From Ekhidna sp051379705 (GTDB lineage Bacteria; Bacteroidota; Bacteroidia; Cytophagales; Cyclobacteriaceae): 64,000 nt of DNA. The notes beneath the pieces are model-generated. The model was not told where the DNA came from and searched no databases. It saw nothing but the letters and a program-made list of their open reading frames with translations. Positions 54,203 through 64,000 of this stretch are shown here, piece by piece (positions within the stretch are counted from its first letter, which is position 1; each line of letters opens with the position of its first letter). Both the position numbers and the translations under genes were made by a program. Location of the stretch: the NCBI RefSeq assembly GCF_051379705.1, contig NZ_CP179868.1, forward strand, positions 1,922,001-1,986,000, in the 5' to 3' direction.

Positions 54203-54492
54203 CGGTATTCTAAGTGTAACTCCATGCAAAGGTAGAAAACATATGCGTGAAATCCTCTTTTTTGAGTAGAAAAACCAAATTTTCGACTTCTAAAAAAAAT
54301 TCAAAAAAGAAAATGAGCCTTTCATCTAAAGTTCGTTCCATAACAGTCTGATTTTTTGGAAATTACTCCCACTTAGTCTAATTTTTACGACCAGTTATTT
54401 AAGTAGTCTCACCGCCCTATTTTTTTAACCATAAAAAACCAAAAAAGATCTATAAATCTAGATCAGCCTTAGCTTGTCAAACCATCCCCACT
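54203..54492. other. Intergenic region upstream of rimP and of the giant repeat gene
   Basis: The whole gap between the divergent rimP and giant genes is 54162-54492. Apart from the rimP leader features, this AT-rich part shows several A/T runs and the inverted repeat GATCTA-taaatc-TAGATC near 54450-54467. I find no ORF, RNA gene, or clear TAnnTTTG for the giant gene. Confidence 0.5.
54227..54234 (-). promoter_or_regulatory. -7 promoter element of the rimP-nusA-infB operon
   Basis: TACCTTTG on the minus strand matches TAnnTTTG. It would start transcription near 54220, giving a leader of ~60 nt that contains the hairpin at 54175-54202. No clear -33 motif is seen. Confidence 0.5.
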
Positions 54493-57400
54493 ATGAAATA
54501 TTTTAAGAGCGCATTTGCCTCTGCACTTGTCTTAATTTGTGTTTACGCACAAGGTCAAGACAATTCAGTTGGTATTAACACTAATAGTCCAAATTCCAAC
54601 GCAGTTTTGGAACTTGTATCGCCTAACTCTGATCAAGGATTTCTTGTTCCAAGGTTGACCACATCTCAGCGTACTTCTATGGCAATTTCACTTGGCAACT
54701 CAGATGATGGATTAATGGTATTTGATACCGACCTTAAATTATTCTACTACTGGAATAATAATAACTGGAATGCTGGTTTAGGGGTGTTAAATGTACTTGC
54801 TGCAGGTGGGGATCTGACAGGCAATTACCCAAACCCAACAATAAAGCTAGGTGCCATTGTAGAAAATCGTATTGGGGATTTAGCGGTTTCTACAGCCAAA
54901 CTTCAAAACAGTAGCGTAACTACAGGGAAGTTAGATAATGGCGCTGTAACAACCGATAAAATTGCTGAGCAGGCTGTTACTACTAGTAAAATTGCTGATT
55001 TGGCGGTTACCGGTGACAAGTTGGAAAATGTCGGAACAATTACCGCGGGAACATATGGCACAGATGCGTTTAATGTTCTACAGCTGGCAGTTGATCAAAA
55101 AGGTCGGATCACAGGAATCTCTGAAGTTGTTATCCAAATCGGGTCTTCTAATATTATTAATGGGTCTATACAGAATGTTGATATCGCAAATGGAACAATA
55201 ACCATCTCCAAAATAAACCCAGAAGGTAATTCCAATTCAGTACTTACGATTAATAGTTCTGGCAACTTAGTATGGACCGATCGGACGGAGTTCGCTTCAT
55301 CTGCCTTGGCTCCCAACAACATCTATGTTGGAGATGGCGCAGGTGTTGCAGAAGGCCTGCCGGTCAGTGGTGATGTGACTGTAGTTAATAATGGAACATC
55401 AGCTAATGTTCAAATAAAGAATGGAGTTGTTACTACAAATGAAATTGAGAACGGGGGAGTAGAAAACGTAGATTTAGCAAATAATGCGGTGACCTCAAAT
55501 AAAATAGCGAATGGAGAGGTTCGAACAGTAGACTTGGATGATGACGCAGTTACAAATGCAAAATTAGCTGACAATGCTGTGAGGTCAGAAAATATCGCTG
55601 ATGGGCAAGTTCAAAATGCTGATCTAGATAAAGCTAATATCCCACTGAGTGGATTTGGAGCTGCAGCAAACGATGTTAACCTTGGCAATAATCGGATTAT
55701 CAATCTAAGTGATCCCTTAAACCCTAATGATGCTTCGAATAAGAATTATGTCGATACAGAAATCAACGCCATCAACACCGAGTCCGATGCGGATTCCATT
55801 GCCATCTGGAATAAGGTGCAGGCAGATTCAACCTACCTGGATGATCGCATCGCAACCAACATCTCGGATATCGCTACACTTGATGCAGAAGTAGATGCCG
55901 ATAGTTTAGCACTCTATACCAAGTTGCAAGCAGATTCAACTTACTTAGATGATCGCATCGCAACCAACATCACAGACATTGCGGCCATCAACACCGAGTC
56001 CGATGCGGATTCCATTGCCATCTGGAATAAGGTGCAGGCAGATAGTACGTATCTCGATGATCGCATCGCAACCAACATCTCGGATATCGCTACACTTGAT
56101 GCAGAAGTAGATGCCGATAGTTTAGCGCTCTATACCAAGTTGCAAGCAGATTCAACTTACTTAGATGATCGCATCGCAACCAACATCACAGACATTGCGG
56201 CCATCAACACCGAGTCCGATGCAGATTCCATTGCCATCTGGAATAAGGTGCAGGCAGACAGTACGTATCTCGATGATCGTATCGCAACCAACATCTCGGA
56301 TATCGCTACACTTGATGCAGAAGTAGATGCCGATAGTTTAGCGCTCTATACCAAGTTGCAAGCAGATTCAACTTACTTAGATGATCGCATCGCAACCAAC
56401 ATCACAGACATTGCAGCCATCAACACCGAGTCCGATGCGGATTCCATTGCCATCTGGAATAAGGTGCAGGCAGATAGTACGTATCTCGATGATCGCATCG
56501 CAACCAACATCTCGGATATCGCTACACTTGATGCAGAAGTAGATGCCGATAGTTTAGCACTCTATACCAAGTTGCAAGCAGATTCAACTTACTTAGATGA
56601 TCGCATCGCAACCAATATCACAGACATTGCAGCCATCAACACCGAGTCCGATGCAGATTCCATTGCCATCTGGAATAAGGTGCAGGCAGATTCAACCTAC
56701 CTGGATGATCGCATCGCAACCAACATCTCGGATATCGCTACACTTGATGCAGAAGTAGATGCCGATAGTTTAGCGCTCTATACCAAGTTGCAGGCGGATT
56801 CAACGTATCTCGACGATCGCATCGCAACCAACATCACAGACATTGCAGCCATCAACACCGAGTCCGATGCAGATTCCATTGCCATCTGGAATAAGGTGCA
56901 GGCAGACAGTACGTATCTCGATGATCGCATCGCAACCAACATCTCGGATATCGCTACACTTGATGCAGAAGTAGATGCCGATAGTTTAGCACTCTATACC
57001 AAGTTGCAAGCAGATTCAACTTACTTAGATGATCGCATCGCAACCAACATCACAGACATTGCGGCCATCAACACCGAGTCCGATGCGGATTCCATTGCCA
57101 TCTGGAATAAGGTGCAGGCAGATAGTACGTATCTCGATGATCGCATCGCAACCAACATCTCGGATATCGCTACACTTGATGCAGAAGTAGATGCCGATAG
57201 TTTAGCGCTCTATACCAAGTTGCAAGCAGATTCAACTTACTTAGATGATCGCATCGCAACCAACATCACAGACATTGCGGCCATCAACACCGAGTCCGAT
57301 GCAGATTCCATTGCCATCTGGAATAAGGTGCAGGCAGACAGTACGTATCTCGATGATCGTATCGCAACCAACATCTCGGATATCGCTACACTTGATGCAG

Positions 57401-60400
57401 AAGTAGATGCCGATAGTTTAGCGCTCTATACCAAGTTGCAAGCAGATTCAACTTACTTAGATGATCGCATCGCAACCAACATCACAGACATTGCAGCCAT
57501 CAACACCGAGTCCGATGCGGATTCCATTGCCATCTGGAATAAGGTGCAGGCAGATAGTACGTATCTCGATGATCGCATCGCAACCAACATCTCGGATATC
57601 GCTACACTTGATGCAGAAGTAGATGCCGATAGTTTAGCACTCTATACCAAGTTGCAAGCAGATTCAACTTACTTAGATGATCGCATCGCAACCAATATCA
57701 CAGACATTGCAGCCATCAACACCGAGTCCGATGCGGATTCCATTGCCATCTGGAATAAGGTGCAGGCAGACAGTACGTATCTCGATGATCGCATCGCAAC
57801 CAACATCTCGGATATCGCTACACTTGATGCAGAAGTAGATGCCGATAGTTTAGCACTCTATACCAAGTTGCAAGCAGATTCAACTTACTTAGATGATCGC
57901 ATCGCAACCAACATCACAGACATTGCGGCCATCAACACCGAGTCCGATGCGGATTCCATTGCCATCTGGAATAAGGTGCAGGCAGATAGTACGTATCTCG
58001 ATGATCGCATCGCAACCAACATCTCGGATATCGCTACACTTGATGCAGAAGTAGATGCCGATAGTTTAGCGCTCTATACCAAGTTGCAAGCAGATTCAAC
58101 TTACTTAGATGATCGCATCGCAACCAACATCACAGACATTGCGGCCATCAACACCGAGTCCGATGCGGATTCCATTGCCATCTGGAATAAGGTGCAGGCA
58201 GATAGTACGTATCTCGATGATCGCATCGCAACCAACATCTCGGATATCGCTACACTTGATGCAGAAGTAGATGCCGATAGTTTAGCGCTCTATACCAAGT
58301 TGCAAGCAGATTCAACTTACTTAGATGATCGCATCGCAACCAACATCACAGACATTGCGGCCATCAACACCGAGTCCGATGCAGATTCCATTGCCATCTG
58401 GAATAAGGTGCAGGCAGACAGTACGTATCTCGATGATCGTATCGCAACCAACATCTCGGATATCGCTACACTTGATGCAGAAGTAGATGCCGATAGTTTA
58501 GCGCTCTATACCAAGTTGCAAGCAGATTCAACTTACTTAGATGATCGCATCGCAACCAACATCACAGACATTGCGGCCATCAACACCGAGTCCGATGCGG
58601 ATTCCATTGCCATCTGGAATAAGGTGCAGGCAGATTCAACCTACCTGGATGATCGTATCGCAACCAACATCTCGGATATCGCTACACTTGATGCAGAAGT
58701 AGATGCCGATAGTTTAGCACTCTATACCAAGTTGCAAGCAGATTCAACGTATCTCGACGATCGCATCGCAACCAACATCACAGACATTGCAGCCATCAAC
58801 ACCGAGTCCGATGCGGATTCCATTGCCATCTGGAATAAGGTGCAGGCAGATTCAACCTACCTGGATGATCGTATCGCAACCAACATCTCGGATATCGCTA
58901 CACTTGATGCAGAAGTAGATGCCGATAGTTTAGCGCTCTATACCAAGTTGCAAGCAGATTCAACTTACTTAGATGATCGCATCGCAACCAACATCACAGA
59001 CATTGCAGCCATCAACACCGAGTCCGATGCGGATTCCATTGCCATCTGGAATAAGGTGCAGGCAGATTCAACCTACCTGGATGATCGTATCGCAACCAAC
59101 ATCTCGGATATCGCTACACTTGATGCAGAAGTAGATGCCGATAGTTTAGCGCTCTATACCAAGTTGCAAGCAGATTCAACTTACTTAGATGATCGCATCG
59201 CAACCAACATCACAGACATTGCGGCCATCAACACCGAGTCCGATGCGGATTCCATTGCCATCTGGAATAAGGTGCAGGCAGATTCAACCTACCTGGATGA
59301 TCGTATCGCAACCAACATCTCGGATATCGCTACACTTGATGCAGAAGTAGATGCCGATAGTTTAGCGCTCTATACCAAGTTGCAAGCAGATTCAACTTAC
59401 TTAGACGATCGCATCGCAACCAATATCACTGACATTGCAGCCATCAACACCGAGTCCGATGCGGATTCCATTGCCATCTGGAATAAGGTGCAGGCAGATT
59501 CAACCTACCTGGATGATCGTATCGCAACCAACATCTCGGATATCGCTACACTTGATGCAGAAGTAGATGCCGATAGTTTAGCGCTCTATACCAAGTTGCA
59601 AGCAGATTCAACTTACTTAGATGATCGCATCGCAACCAACATCACAGACATTGCAGCCATCAACACCGAGTCCGATGCGGATTCCATTGCCATCTGGAAT
59701 AAGGTGCAGGCAGATTCAACCTACCTGGATGATCGTATCGCAACCAACATCTCGGATATCGCTACACTTGATGCAGAAGTAGATGCCGATAGTTTAGCGC
59801 TCTATACCAAGTTGCAAGCAGATTCAACTTACTTAGATGATCGCATCGCAACCAACATCACAGACATTGCGGCCATCAACACCGAGTCCGATGCGGATTC
59901 CATTGCCATCTGGAATAAGGTGCAGGCAGATTCAACCTACCTGGATGATCGTATCGCAACCAACATCTCGGATATCGCTACACTTGATGCAGAAGTAGAT
60001 GCCGATAGTTTAGCGCTCTATACCAAGTTGCAAGCAGATTCAACTTACTTAGACGATCGCATCGCAACCAATATCACTGACATTGCAGCCATCAACACCG
60101 AGTCCGATGCGGATTCCATTGCCATCTGGAATAAGGTGCAGGCAGATTCAACCTACCTGGATGATCGTATCGCAACCAACATCTCGGATATCGCTACACT
60201 TGATGCAGAAGTAGATGCCGATAGTTTAGCACTCTATACCAAGTTGCAAGCAGATTCAACTTACTTAGATGATCGCATCGCAACCAATATCACAGACATT
60301 GCAGCCATCAACACCGAGTCCGATGCAGATTCCATTGCCATCTGGAATAAGGTGCAGGCAGATTCAACCTACCTGGATGATCGCATCGCAACCAACATCT

Positions 60401-63400
60401 CGGATATCGCTACACTTGATGCAGAAGTAGATGCCGATAGTTTAGCGCTCTATACCAAGTTGCAGGCGGATTCAACGTATCTCGACGATCGCATCGCAAC
60501 CAACATCACAGACATTGCAGCCATCAACACCGAGTCCGATGCAGATTCCATTGCCATCTGGAATAAGGTGCAGGCAGACAGTACGTATCTCGATGATCGC
60601 ATCGCAACCAACATCTCGGATATCGCTACACTTGATGCAGAAGTAGATGCCGATAGTTTAGCACTCTATACCAAGTTGCAAGCAGATTCAACTTACTTAG
60701 ATGATCGCATCGCAACCAACATCACAGACATTGCGGCCATCAACACCGAGTCCGATGCGGATTCCATTGCCATCTGGAATAAGGTGCAGGCAGATAGTAC
60801 GTATCTCGATGATCGCATCGCAACCAACATCTCGGATATCGCTACACTTGATGCAGAAGTAGATGCCGATAGTTTAGCGCTCTATACCAAGTTGCAAGCA
60901 GATTCAACTTACTTAGATGATCGCATCGCAACCAACATCACAGACATTGCGGCCATCAACACCGAGTCCGATGCAGATTCCATTGCCATCTGGAATAAGG
61001 TGCAGGCAGACAGTACGTATCTCGATGATCGTATCGCAACCAACATCTCGGATATCGCTACACTTGATGCAGAAGTAGATGCCGATAGTTTAGCGCTCTA
61101 TACCAAGTTGCAAGCAGATTCAACTTACTTAGATGATCGCATCGCAACCAACATCACAGACATTGCAGCCATCAACACCGAGTCCGATGCGGATTCCATT
61201 GCCATCTGGAATAAGGTGCAGGCAGATAGTACGTATCTCGATGATCGCATCGCAACCAACATCTCGGATATCGCTACACTTGATGCAGAAGTAGATGCCG
61301 ATAGTTTAGCACTCTATACCAAGTTGCAAGCAGATTCAACTTACTTAGATGATCGCATCGCAACCAATATCACAGACATTGCAGCCATCAACACCGAGTC
61401 CGATGCGGATTCCATTGCCATCTGGAATAAGGTGCAGGCAGACAGTACGTATCTCGATGATCGCATCGCAACCAACATCTCGGATATCGCTACACTTGAT
61501 GCAGAAGTAGATGCCGATAGTTTAGCACTCTATACCAAGTTGCAAGCAGATTCAACTTACTTAGATGATCGCATCGCAACCAACATCACAGACATTGCGG
61601 CCATCAACACCGAGTCCGATGCGGATTCCATTGCCATCTGGAATAAGGTGCAGGCAGATAGTACGTATCTCGATGATCGCATCGCAACCAACATCTCGGA
61701 TATCGCTACACTTGATGCAGAAGTAGATGCCGATAGTTTAGCGCTCTATACCAAGTTGCAAGCAGATTCAACTTACTTAGATGATCGCATCGCAACCAAC
61801 ATCACAGACATTGCGGCCATCAACACCGAGTCCGATGCGGATTCCATTGCCATCTGGAATAAGGTGCAGGCAGATAGTACGTATCTCGATGATCGCATCG
61901 CAACCAACATCTCGGATATCGCTACACTTGATGCAGAAGTAGATGCCGATAGTTTAGCGCTCTATACCAAGTTGCAAGCAGATTCAACTTACTTAGATGA
62001 TCGCATCGCAACCAACATCACAGACATTGCGGCCATCAACACCGAGTCCGATGCAGATTCCATTGCCATCTGGAATAAGGTGCAGGCAGACAGTACGTAT
62101 CTCGATGATCGTATCGCAACCAACATCTCGGATATCGCTACACTTGATGCAGAAGTAGATGCCGATAGTTTAGCGCTCTATACCAAGTTGCAAGCAGATT
62201 CAACTTACTTAGATGATCGCATCGCAACCAACATCACAGACATTGCGGCCATCAACACCGAGTCCGATGCGGATTCCATTGCCATCTGGAATAAGGTGCA
62301 GGCAGATTCAACCTACCTGGATGATCGTATCGCAACCAACATCTCGGATATCGCTACACTTGATGCAGAAGTAGATGCCGATAGTTTAGCACTCTATACC
62401 AAGTTGCAAGCAGATTCAACGTATCTCGACGATCGCATCGCAACCAACATCACAGACATTGCAGCCATCAACACCGAGTCCGATGCGGATTCCATTGCCA
62501 TCTGGAATAAGGTGCAGGCAGATTCAACCTACCTGGATGATCGTATCGCAACCAACATCTCGGATATCGCTACACTTGATGCAGAAGTAGATGCCGATAG
62601 TTTAGCGCTCTATACCAAGTTGCAAGCAGATTCAACTTACTTAGATGATCGCATCGCAACCAACATCACAGACATTGCAGCCATCAACACCGAGTCCGAT
62701 GCGGATTCCATTGCCATCTGGAATAAGGTGCAGGCAGATTCAACCTACCTGGATGATCGTATCGCAACCAACATCTCGGATATCGCTACACTTGATGCAG
62801 AAGTAGATGCCGATAGTTTAGCGCTCTATACCAAGTTGCAAGCAGATTCAACTTACTTAGATGATCGCATCGCAACCAACATCACAGACATTGCGGCCAT
62901 CAACACCGAGTCCGATGCGGATTCCATTGCCATCTGGAATAAGGTGCAGGCAGATTCAACCTACCTGGATGATCGTATCGCAACCAACATCTCGGATATC
63001 GCTACACTTGATGCAGAAGTAGATGCCGATAGTTTAGCGCTCTATACCAAGTTGCAAGCAGATTCAACTTACTTAGACGATCGCATCGCAACCAATATCA
63101 CTGACATTGCAGCCATCAACACCGAGTCCGATGCGGATTCCATTGCCATCTGGAATAAGGTGCAGGCAGATTCAACCTACCTGGATGATCGTATCGCAAC
63201 CAACATCTCGGATATCGCTACACTTGATGCAGAAGTAGATGCCGATAGTTTAGCGCTCTATACCAAGTTGCAAGCAGATTCAACTTACTTAGATGATCGC
63301 ATCGCAACCAACATCACAGACATTGCAGCCATCAACACCGAGTCCGATGCGGATTCCATTGCCATCTGGAATAAGGTGCAGGCAGATTCAACCTACCTGG

Positions 63401-64000
63401 ATGATCGTATCGCAACCAACATCTCGGATATCGCTACACTTGATGCAGAAGTAGATGCCGATAGTTTAGCGCTCTATACCAAGTTGCAAGCAGATTCAAC
63501 TTACTTAGATGATCGCATCGCAACCAACATCACAGACATTGCGGCCATCAACACCGAGTCCGATGCGGATTCCATTGCCATCTGGAATAAGGTGCAGGCA
63601 GATTCAACCTACCTGGATGATCGTATCGCAACCAACATCTCGGATATCGCTACACTTGATGCAGAAGTAGATGCCGATAGTTTAGCGCTCTATACCAAGT
63701 TGCAAGCAGATTCAACTTACTTAGACGATCGCATCGCAACCAATATCACTGACATTGCAGCCATCAACACCGAGTCCGATGCGGATTCCATTGCCATCTG
63801 GAATAAGGTGCAGGCAGATTCAACCTACCTGGATGATCGTATCGCAACCAACATCTCGGATATCGCTACACTTGATGCAGAAGTAGATGCCGATAGTTTA
63901 GCGCTCTATACCAAGTTGCAAGCAGATTCAACTTACTTAGATGATCGCATCGCAACCAACATCACAGACATTGCAGCCATCAACACCGAGTCCGATGCGG
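54493..64000 (+). CDS. Giant secreted repeat protein (adhesin / tail-fibre-like), 3' end outside window
   Basis: The ATG at 54493 opens a frame that stays open to the right edge (3,169 codons seen). It begins with a signal peptide (residues ~1-22, cleavage near YAQGQ). A head follows with VGINTNSPNSNAVLEL, LVPRLTTSQRT and AAGGDLTGNYPNPTI, typical of Bacteroidota tail-fibre-like surface proteins. Next is a tract of short AVTT-KIA-like repeats (residues ~130-395), then NRIINLSDPLNPNDASNKNYVD, as in phage fibre shafts. From residue ~427 it is a perfect 72-aa repeat. Each unit is two related 36-aa halves, strongly acidic, with IATNI-DIA motifs like coiled-coil stalks of trimeric adhesins. The C-terminus (T9SS sorting domain, S74 chaperone or other) is not visible. 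Confidence 0.88.
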   Translation, partial: MKYFKSAFASALVLICVYAQGQDNSVGINTNSPNSNAVLELVSPNSDQGFLVPRLTTSQRTSMAISLGNSDDGLMVFDTDLKLFYYWNNNNWNAGLGVLNVLAAGGDLTGNYPNPTIKLGAIVENRIGDLAVSTAKLQNSSVTTGKLDNGAVTTDKIAEQAVTTSKIADLAVTGDKLENVGTITAGTYGTDAFNVLQLAVDQKGRITGISEVVIQIGSSNIINGSIQNVDIANGTITISKINPEGNSNSVLTINSSGNLVWTDRTEFASSALAPNNIYVGDGAGVAEGLPVSGDVTVVNNGTSANVQIKNGVVTTNEIENGGVENVDLANNAVTSNKIANGEVRTVDLDDDAVTNAKLADNAVRSENIADGQVQNADLDKANIPLSGFGAAANDVNLGNNRIINLSDPLNPNDASNKNYVDTEINAINTESDADSIAIWNKVQADSTYLDDRIATNISDIATLDAEVDADSLALYTKLQADSTYLDDRIATNITDIAAINTESDADSIAIWNKVQADSTYLDDRIATNISDIATLDAEVDADSLALYTKLQADSTYLDDRIATNITDIAAINTESDADSIAIWNKVQADSTYLDDRIATNISDIATLDAEVDADSLALYTKLQADSTYLDDRIATNITDIAAINTESDADSIAIWNKVQADSTYLDDRIATNISDIATLDAEVDADSLALYTKLQADSTYLDDRIATNITDIAAINTESDADSIAIWNKVQADSTYLDDRIATNISDIATLDAEVDADSLALYTKLQADSTYLDDRIATNITDIAAINTESDADSIAIWNKVQADSTYLDDRIATNISDIATLDAEVDADSLALYTKLQADSTYLDDRIATNITDIAAINTESDADSIAIWNKVQADSTYLDDRIATNISDIATLDAEVDADSLALYTKLQADSTYLDDRIATNITDIAAINTESDADSIAIWNKVQADSTYLDDRIATNISDIATLDAEVDADSLALYTKLQADSTYLDDRIATNITDIAAINTESDADSIAIWNKVQADSTYLDDRIATNISDIATLDAEVDADSLALYTKLQADSTYLDDRIATNITDIAAINTESDADSIAIWNKVQADSTYLDDRIATNISDIATLDAEVDADSLALYTKLQADSTYLDDRIATNITDIAAINTESDADSIAIWNKVQADSTYLDDRIATNISDIATLDAEVDADSLALYTKLQADSTYLDDRIATNITDIAAINTESDADSIAIWNKVQADSTYLDDRIATNISDIATLDAEVDADSLALYTKLQADSTYLDDRIATNITDIAAINTESDADSIAIWNKVQADSTYLDDRIATNISDIATLDAEVDADSLALYTKLQADSTYLDDRIATNITDIAAINTESDADSIAIWNKVQADSTYLDDRIATNISDIATLDAEVDADSLALYTKLQADSTYLDDRIATNITDIAAINTESDADSIAIWNKVQADSTYLDDRIATNISDIATLDAEVDADSLALYTKLQADSTYLDDRIATNITDIAAINTESDADSIAIWNKVQADSTYLDDRIATNISDIATLDAEVDADSLALYTKLQADSTYLDDRIATNITDIAAINTESDADSIAIWNKVQADSTYLDDRIATNISDIATLDAEVDADSLALYTKLQADSTYLDDRIATNITDIAAINTESDADSIAIWNKVQADSTYLDDRIATNISDIATLDAEVDADSLALYTKLQADSTYLDDRIATNITDIAAINTESDADSIAIWNKVQADSTYLDDRIATNISDIATLDAEVDADSLALYTKLQADSTYLDDRIATNITDIAAINTESDADSIAIWNKVQADSTYLDDRIATNISDIATLDAEVDADSLALYTKLQADSTYLDDRIATNITDIAAINTESDADSIAIWNKVQADSTYLDDRIATNISDIATLDAEVDADSLALYTKLQADSTYLDDRIATNITDIAAINTESDADSIAIWNKVQADSTYLDDRIATNISDIATLDAEVDADSLALYTKLQADSTYLDDRIATNITDIAAINTESDADSIAIWNKVQADSTYLDDRIATNISDIATLDAEVDADSLALYTKLQADSTYLDDRIATNITDIAAINTESDADSIAIWNKVQADSTYLDDRIATNISDIATLDAEVDADSLALYTKLQADSTYLDDRIATNITDIAAINTESDADSIAIWNKVQADSTYLDDRIATNISDIATLDAEVDADSLALYTKLQADSTYLDDRIATNITDIAAINTESDADSIAIWNKVQADSTYLDDRIATNISDIATLDAEVDADSLALYTKLQADSTYLDDRIATNITDIAAINTESDADSIAIWNKVQADSTYLDDRIATNISDIATLDAEVDADSLALYTKLQADSTYLDDRIATNITDIAAINTESDADSIAIWNKVQADSTYLDDRIATNISDIATLDAEVDADSLALYTKLQADSTYLDDRIATNITDIAAINTESDADSIAIWNKVQADSTYLDDRIATNISDIATLDAEVDADSLALYTKLQADSTYLDDRIATNITDIAAINTESDADSIAIWNKVQADSTYLDDRIATNISDIATLDAEVDADSLALYTKLQADSTYLDDRIATNITDIAAINTESDADSIAIWNKVQADSTYLDDRIATNISDIATLDAEVDADSLALYTKLQADSTYLDDRIATNITDIAAINTESDADSIAIWNKVQADSTYLDDRIATNISDIATLDAEVDADSLALYTKLQADSTYLDDRIATNITDIAAINTESDADSIAIWNKVQADSTYLDDRIATNISDIATLDAEVDADSLALYTKLQADSTYLDDRIATNITDIAAINTESDADSIAIWNKVQADSTYLDDRIATNISDIATLDAEVDADSLALYTKLQADSTYLDDRIATNITDIAAINTESDADSIAIWNKVQADSTYLDDRIATNISDIATLDAEVDADSLALYTKLQADSTYLDDRIATNITDIAAINTESDADSIAIWNKVQADSTYLDDRIATNISDIATLDAEVDADSLALYTKLQADSTYLDDRIATNITDIAAINTESDADSIAIWNKVQADSTYLDDRIATNISDIATLDAEVDADSLALYTKLQADSTYLDDRIATNITDIAAINTESDADSIAIWNKVQADSTYLDDRIATNISDIATLDAEVDADSLALYTKLQADSTYLDDRIATNITDIAAINTESDA
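55771..64000 (+). repeat. Tandem array of a 216-bp unit, 38 full copies and continuing
   Basis: Unit starts (atcaacaccgag) occur every 216 bp from 55771 to 63979, giving 38 full copies plus 22 nt. Each unit is made of two 108-bp half-units encoding 36-aa segments that share about 25 of 36 residues. Copies differ at about a dozen third-codon or synonymous serine/leucine-codon positions. Examples are gcg/gca, cgc/cgt, aac/aat, aca/act, and three ways of writing D-S-T-Y-L. At the positions I scored the protein is the same in all units. Units 5-20 match units 22-37 at every scored site, showing a 3,672-bp higher-order period. Confidence 0.95.

Noticed and set aside
54962..55201. 79-codon plus-strand frame inside the giant gene head
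   Set aside because: It is a shifted frame over the AVTT-KI repeats of the real gene.
55771..64000. CRISPR-like or non-coding satellite array
   Set aside because: There are no unique spacers, the 216-bp period is a multiple of three, the frame stays open from the upstream signal peptide, and variants are synonymous, so it is a coding repeat.

Overview
The window comes from a chromosome of a Bacteroidota bacterium, most likely a marine member of the Cytophagales. The evidence is a fused MurF/alanine racemase, a type IX secretion C-terminal sorting domain, DUF4293 and DUF1573 genes, many GTG/TTG starts, no clear Shine-Dalgarno motifs, and several TAnnTTTG promoter elements. Genes are tightly packed, with many 0-25 nt gaps or overlaps. 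I see no rRNA, tRNA, CRISPR array, transposase or prophage module.

Layout. 1-6.6 kb: an amino-acid dehydrogenase cut by the left edge, two half-transporters that look like the two halves of a heterodimeric ABC exporter but lie on opposite strands, truA and a DUF4293 membrane protein. 6.8-16 kb: htpG, two YceI-family genes, a membrane-anchored AraC regulator, a large M14 metallopeptidase, a MORN-like protein, a GNAT enzyme and an acyltransferase. 16-21.5 kb: a CNNM/CorC protein, a small membrane protein, lptC, a TPR protein, an outer-membrane protein and coaX, all on the minus strand in the order common in this phylum. 21.5-31.7 kb: anmK (its start codon overlaps that of coaX), a glutamate-dehydrogenase-type enzyme, a NhaD-like antiporter, a TerC protein, purKE, murF-alr and a GNAT protein. 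31.7-36.2 kb: a membrane class III nucleotide cyclase with ppk1, facing a split HD-phosphohydrolase / PycTM-like membrane effector pair. 36.3-40.8 kb: an SdiA-regulated-type lipoprotein and a 1,194-aa phosphoesterase/beta-barrel protein. 41-48.4 kb: two paralogous histidine kinase/response regulator operons, each divergent from an exported-protein gene, flanking a SpoIIE-type phosphatase and a SiaC-like gene. 48.5-54.2 kb: a HisA-like gene lacking the catalytic Asp8, a small exported protein and the rimP-nusA-infB operon.

The last 9.5 kb is the start of a giant secreted protein gene that runs off the right edge. After a ~425-residue head it holds at least 38 tandem copies of a 216-bp unit. 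Every DNA difference I scored between copies is synonymous, so each unit encodes the same 72 residues. A 17-unit block (3,672 bp) is itself duplicated in tandem.

The most interesting points are: the giant synonymous-variant repeat array and its nested duplications; helically phased GTTAA operators plus near-leaderless promoters shared by the two two-component operons; terminator-like hairpins in the rimP leader and inside the lptC 5' coding region; the coaX/anmK start-codon overlap; the cyclase/HD/PycTM neighbourhood; and catalytic substitutions in the cyclase and HisA homologues.
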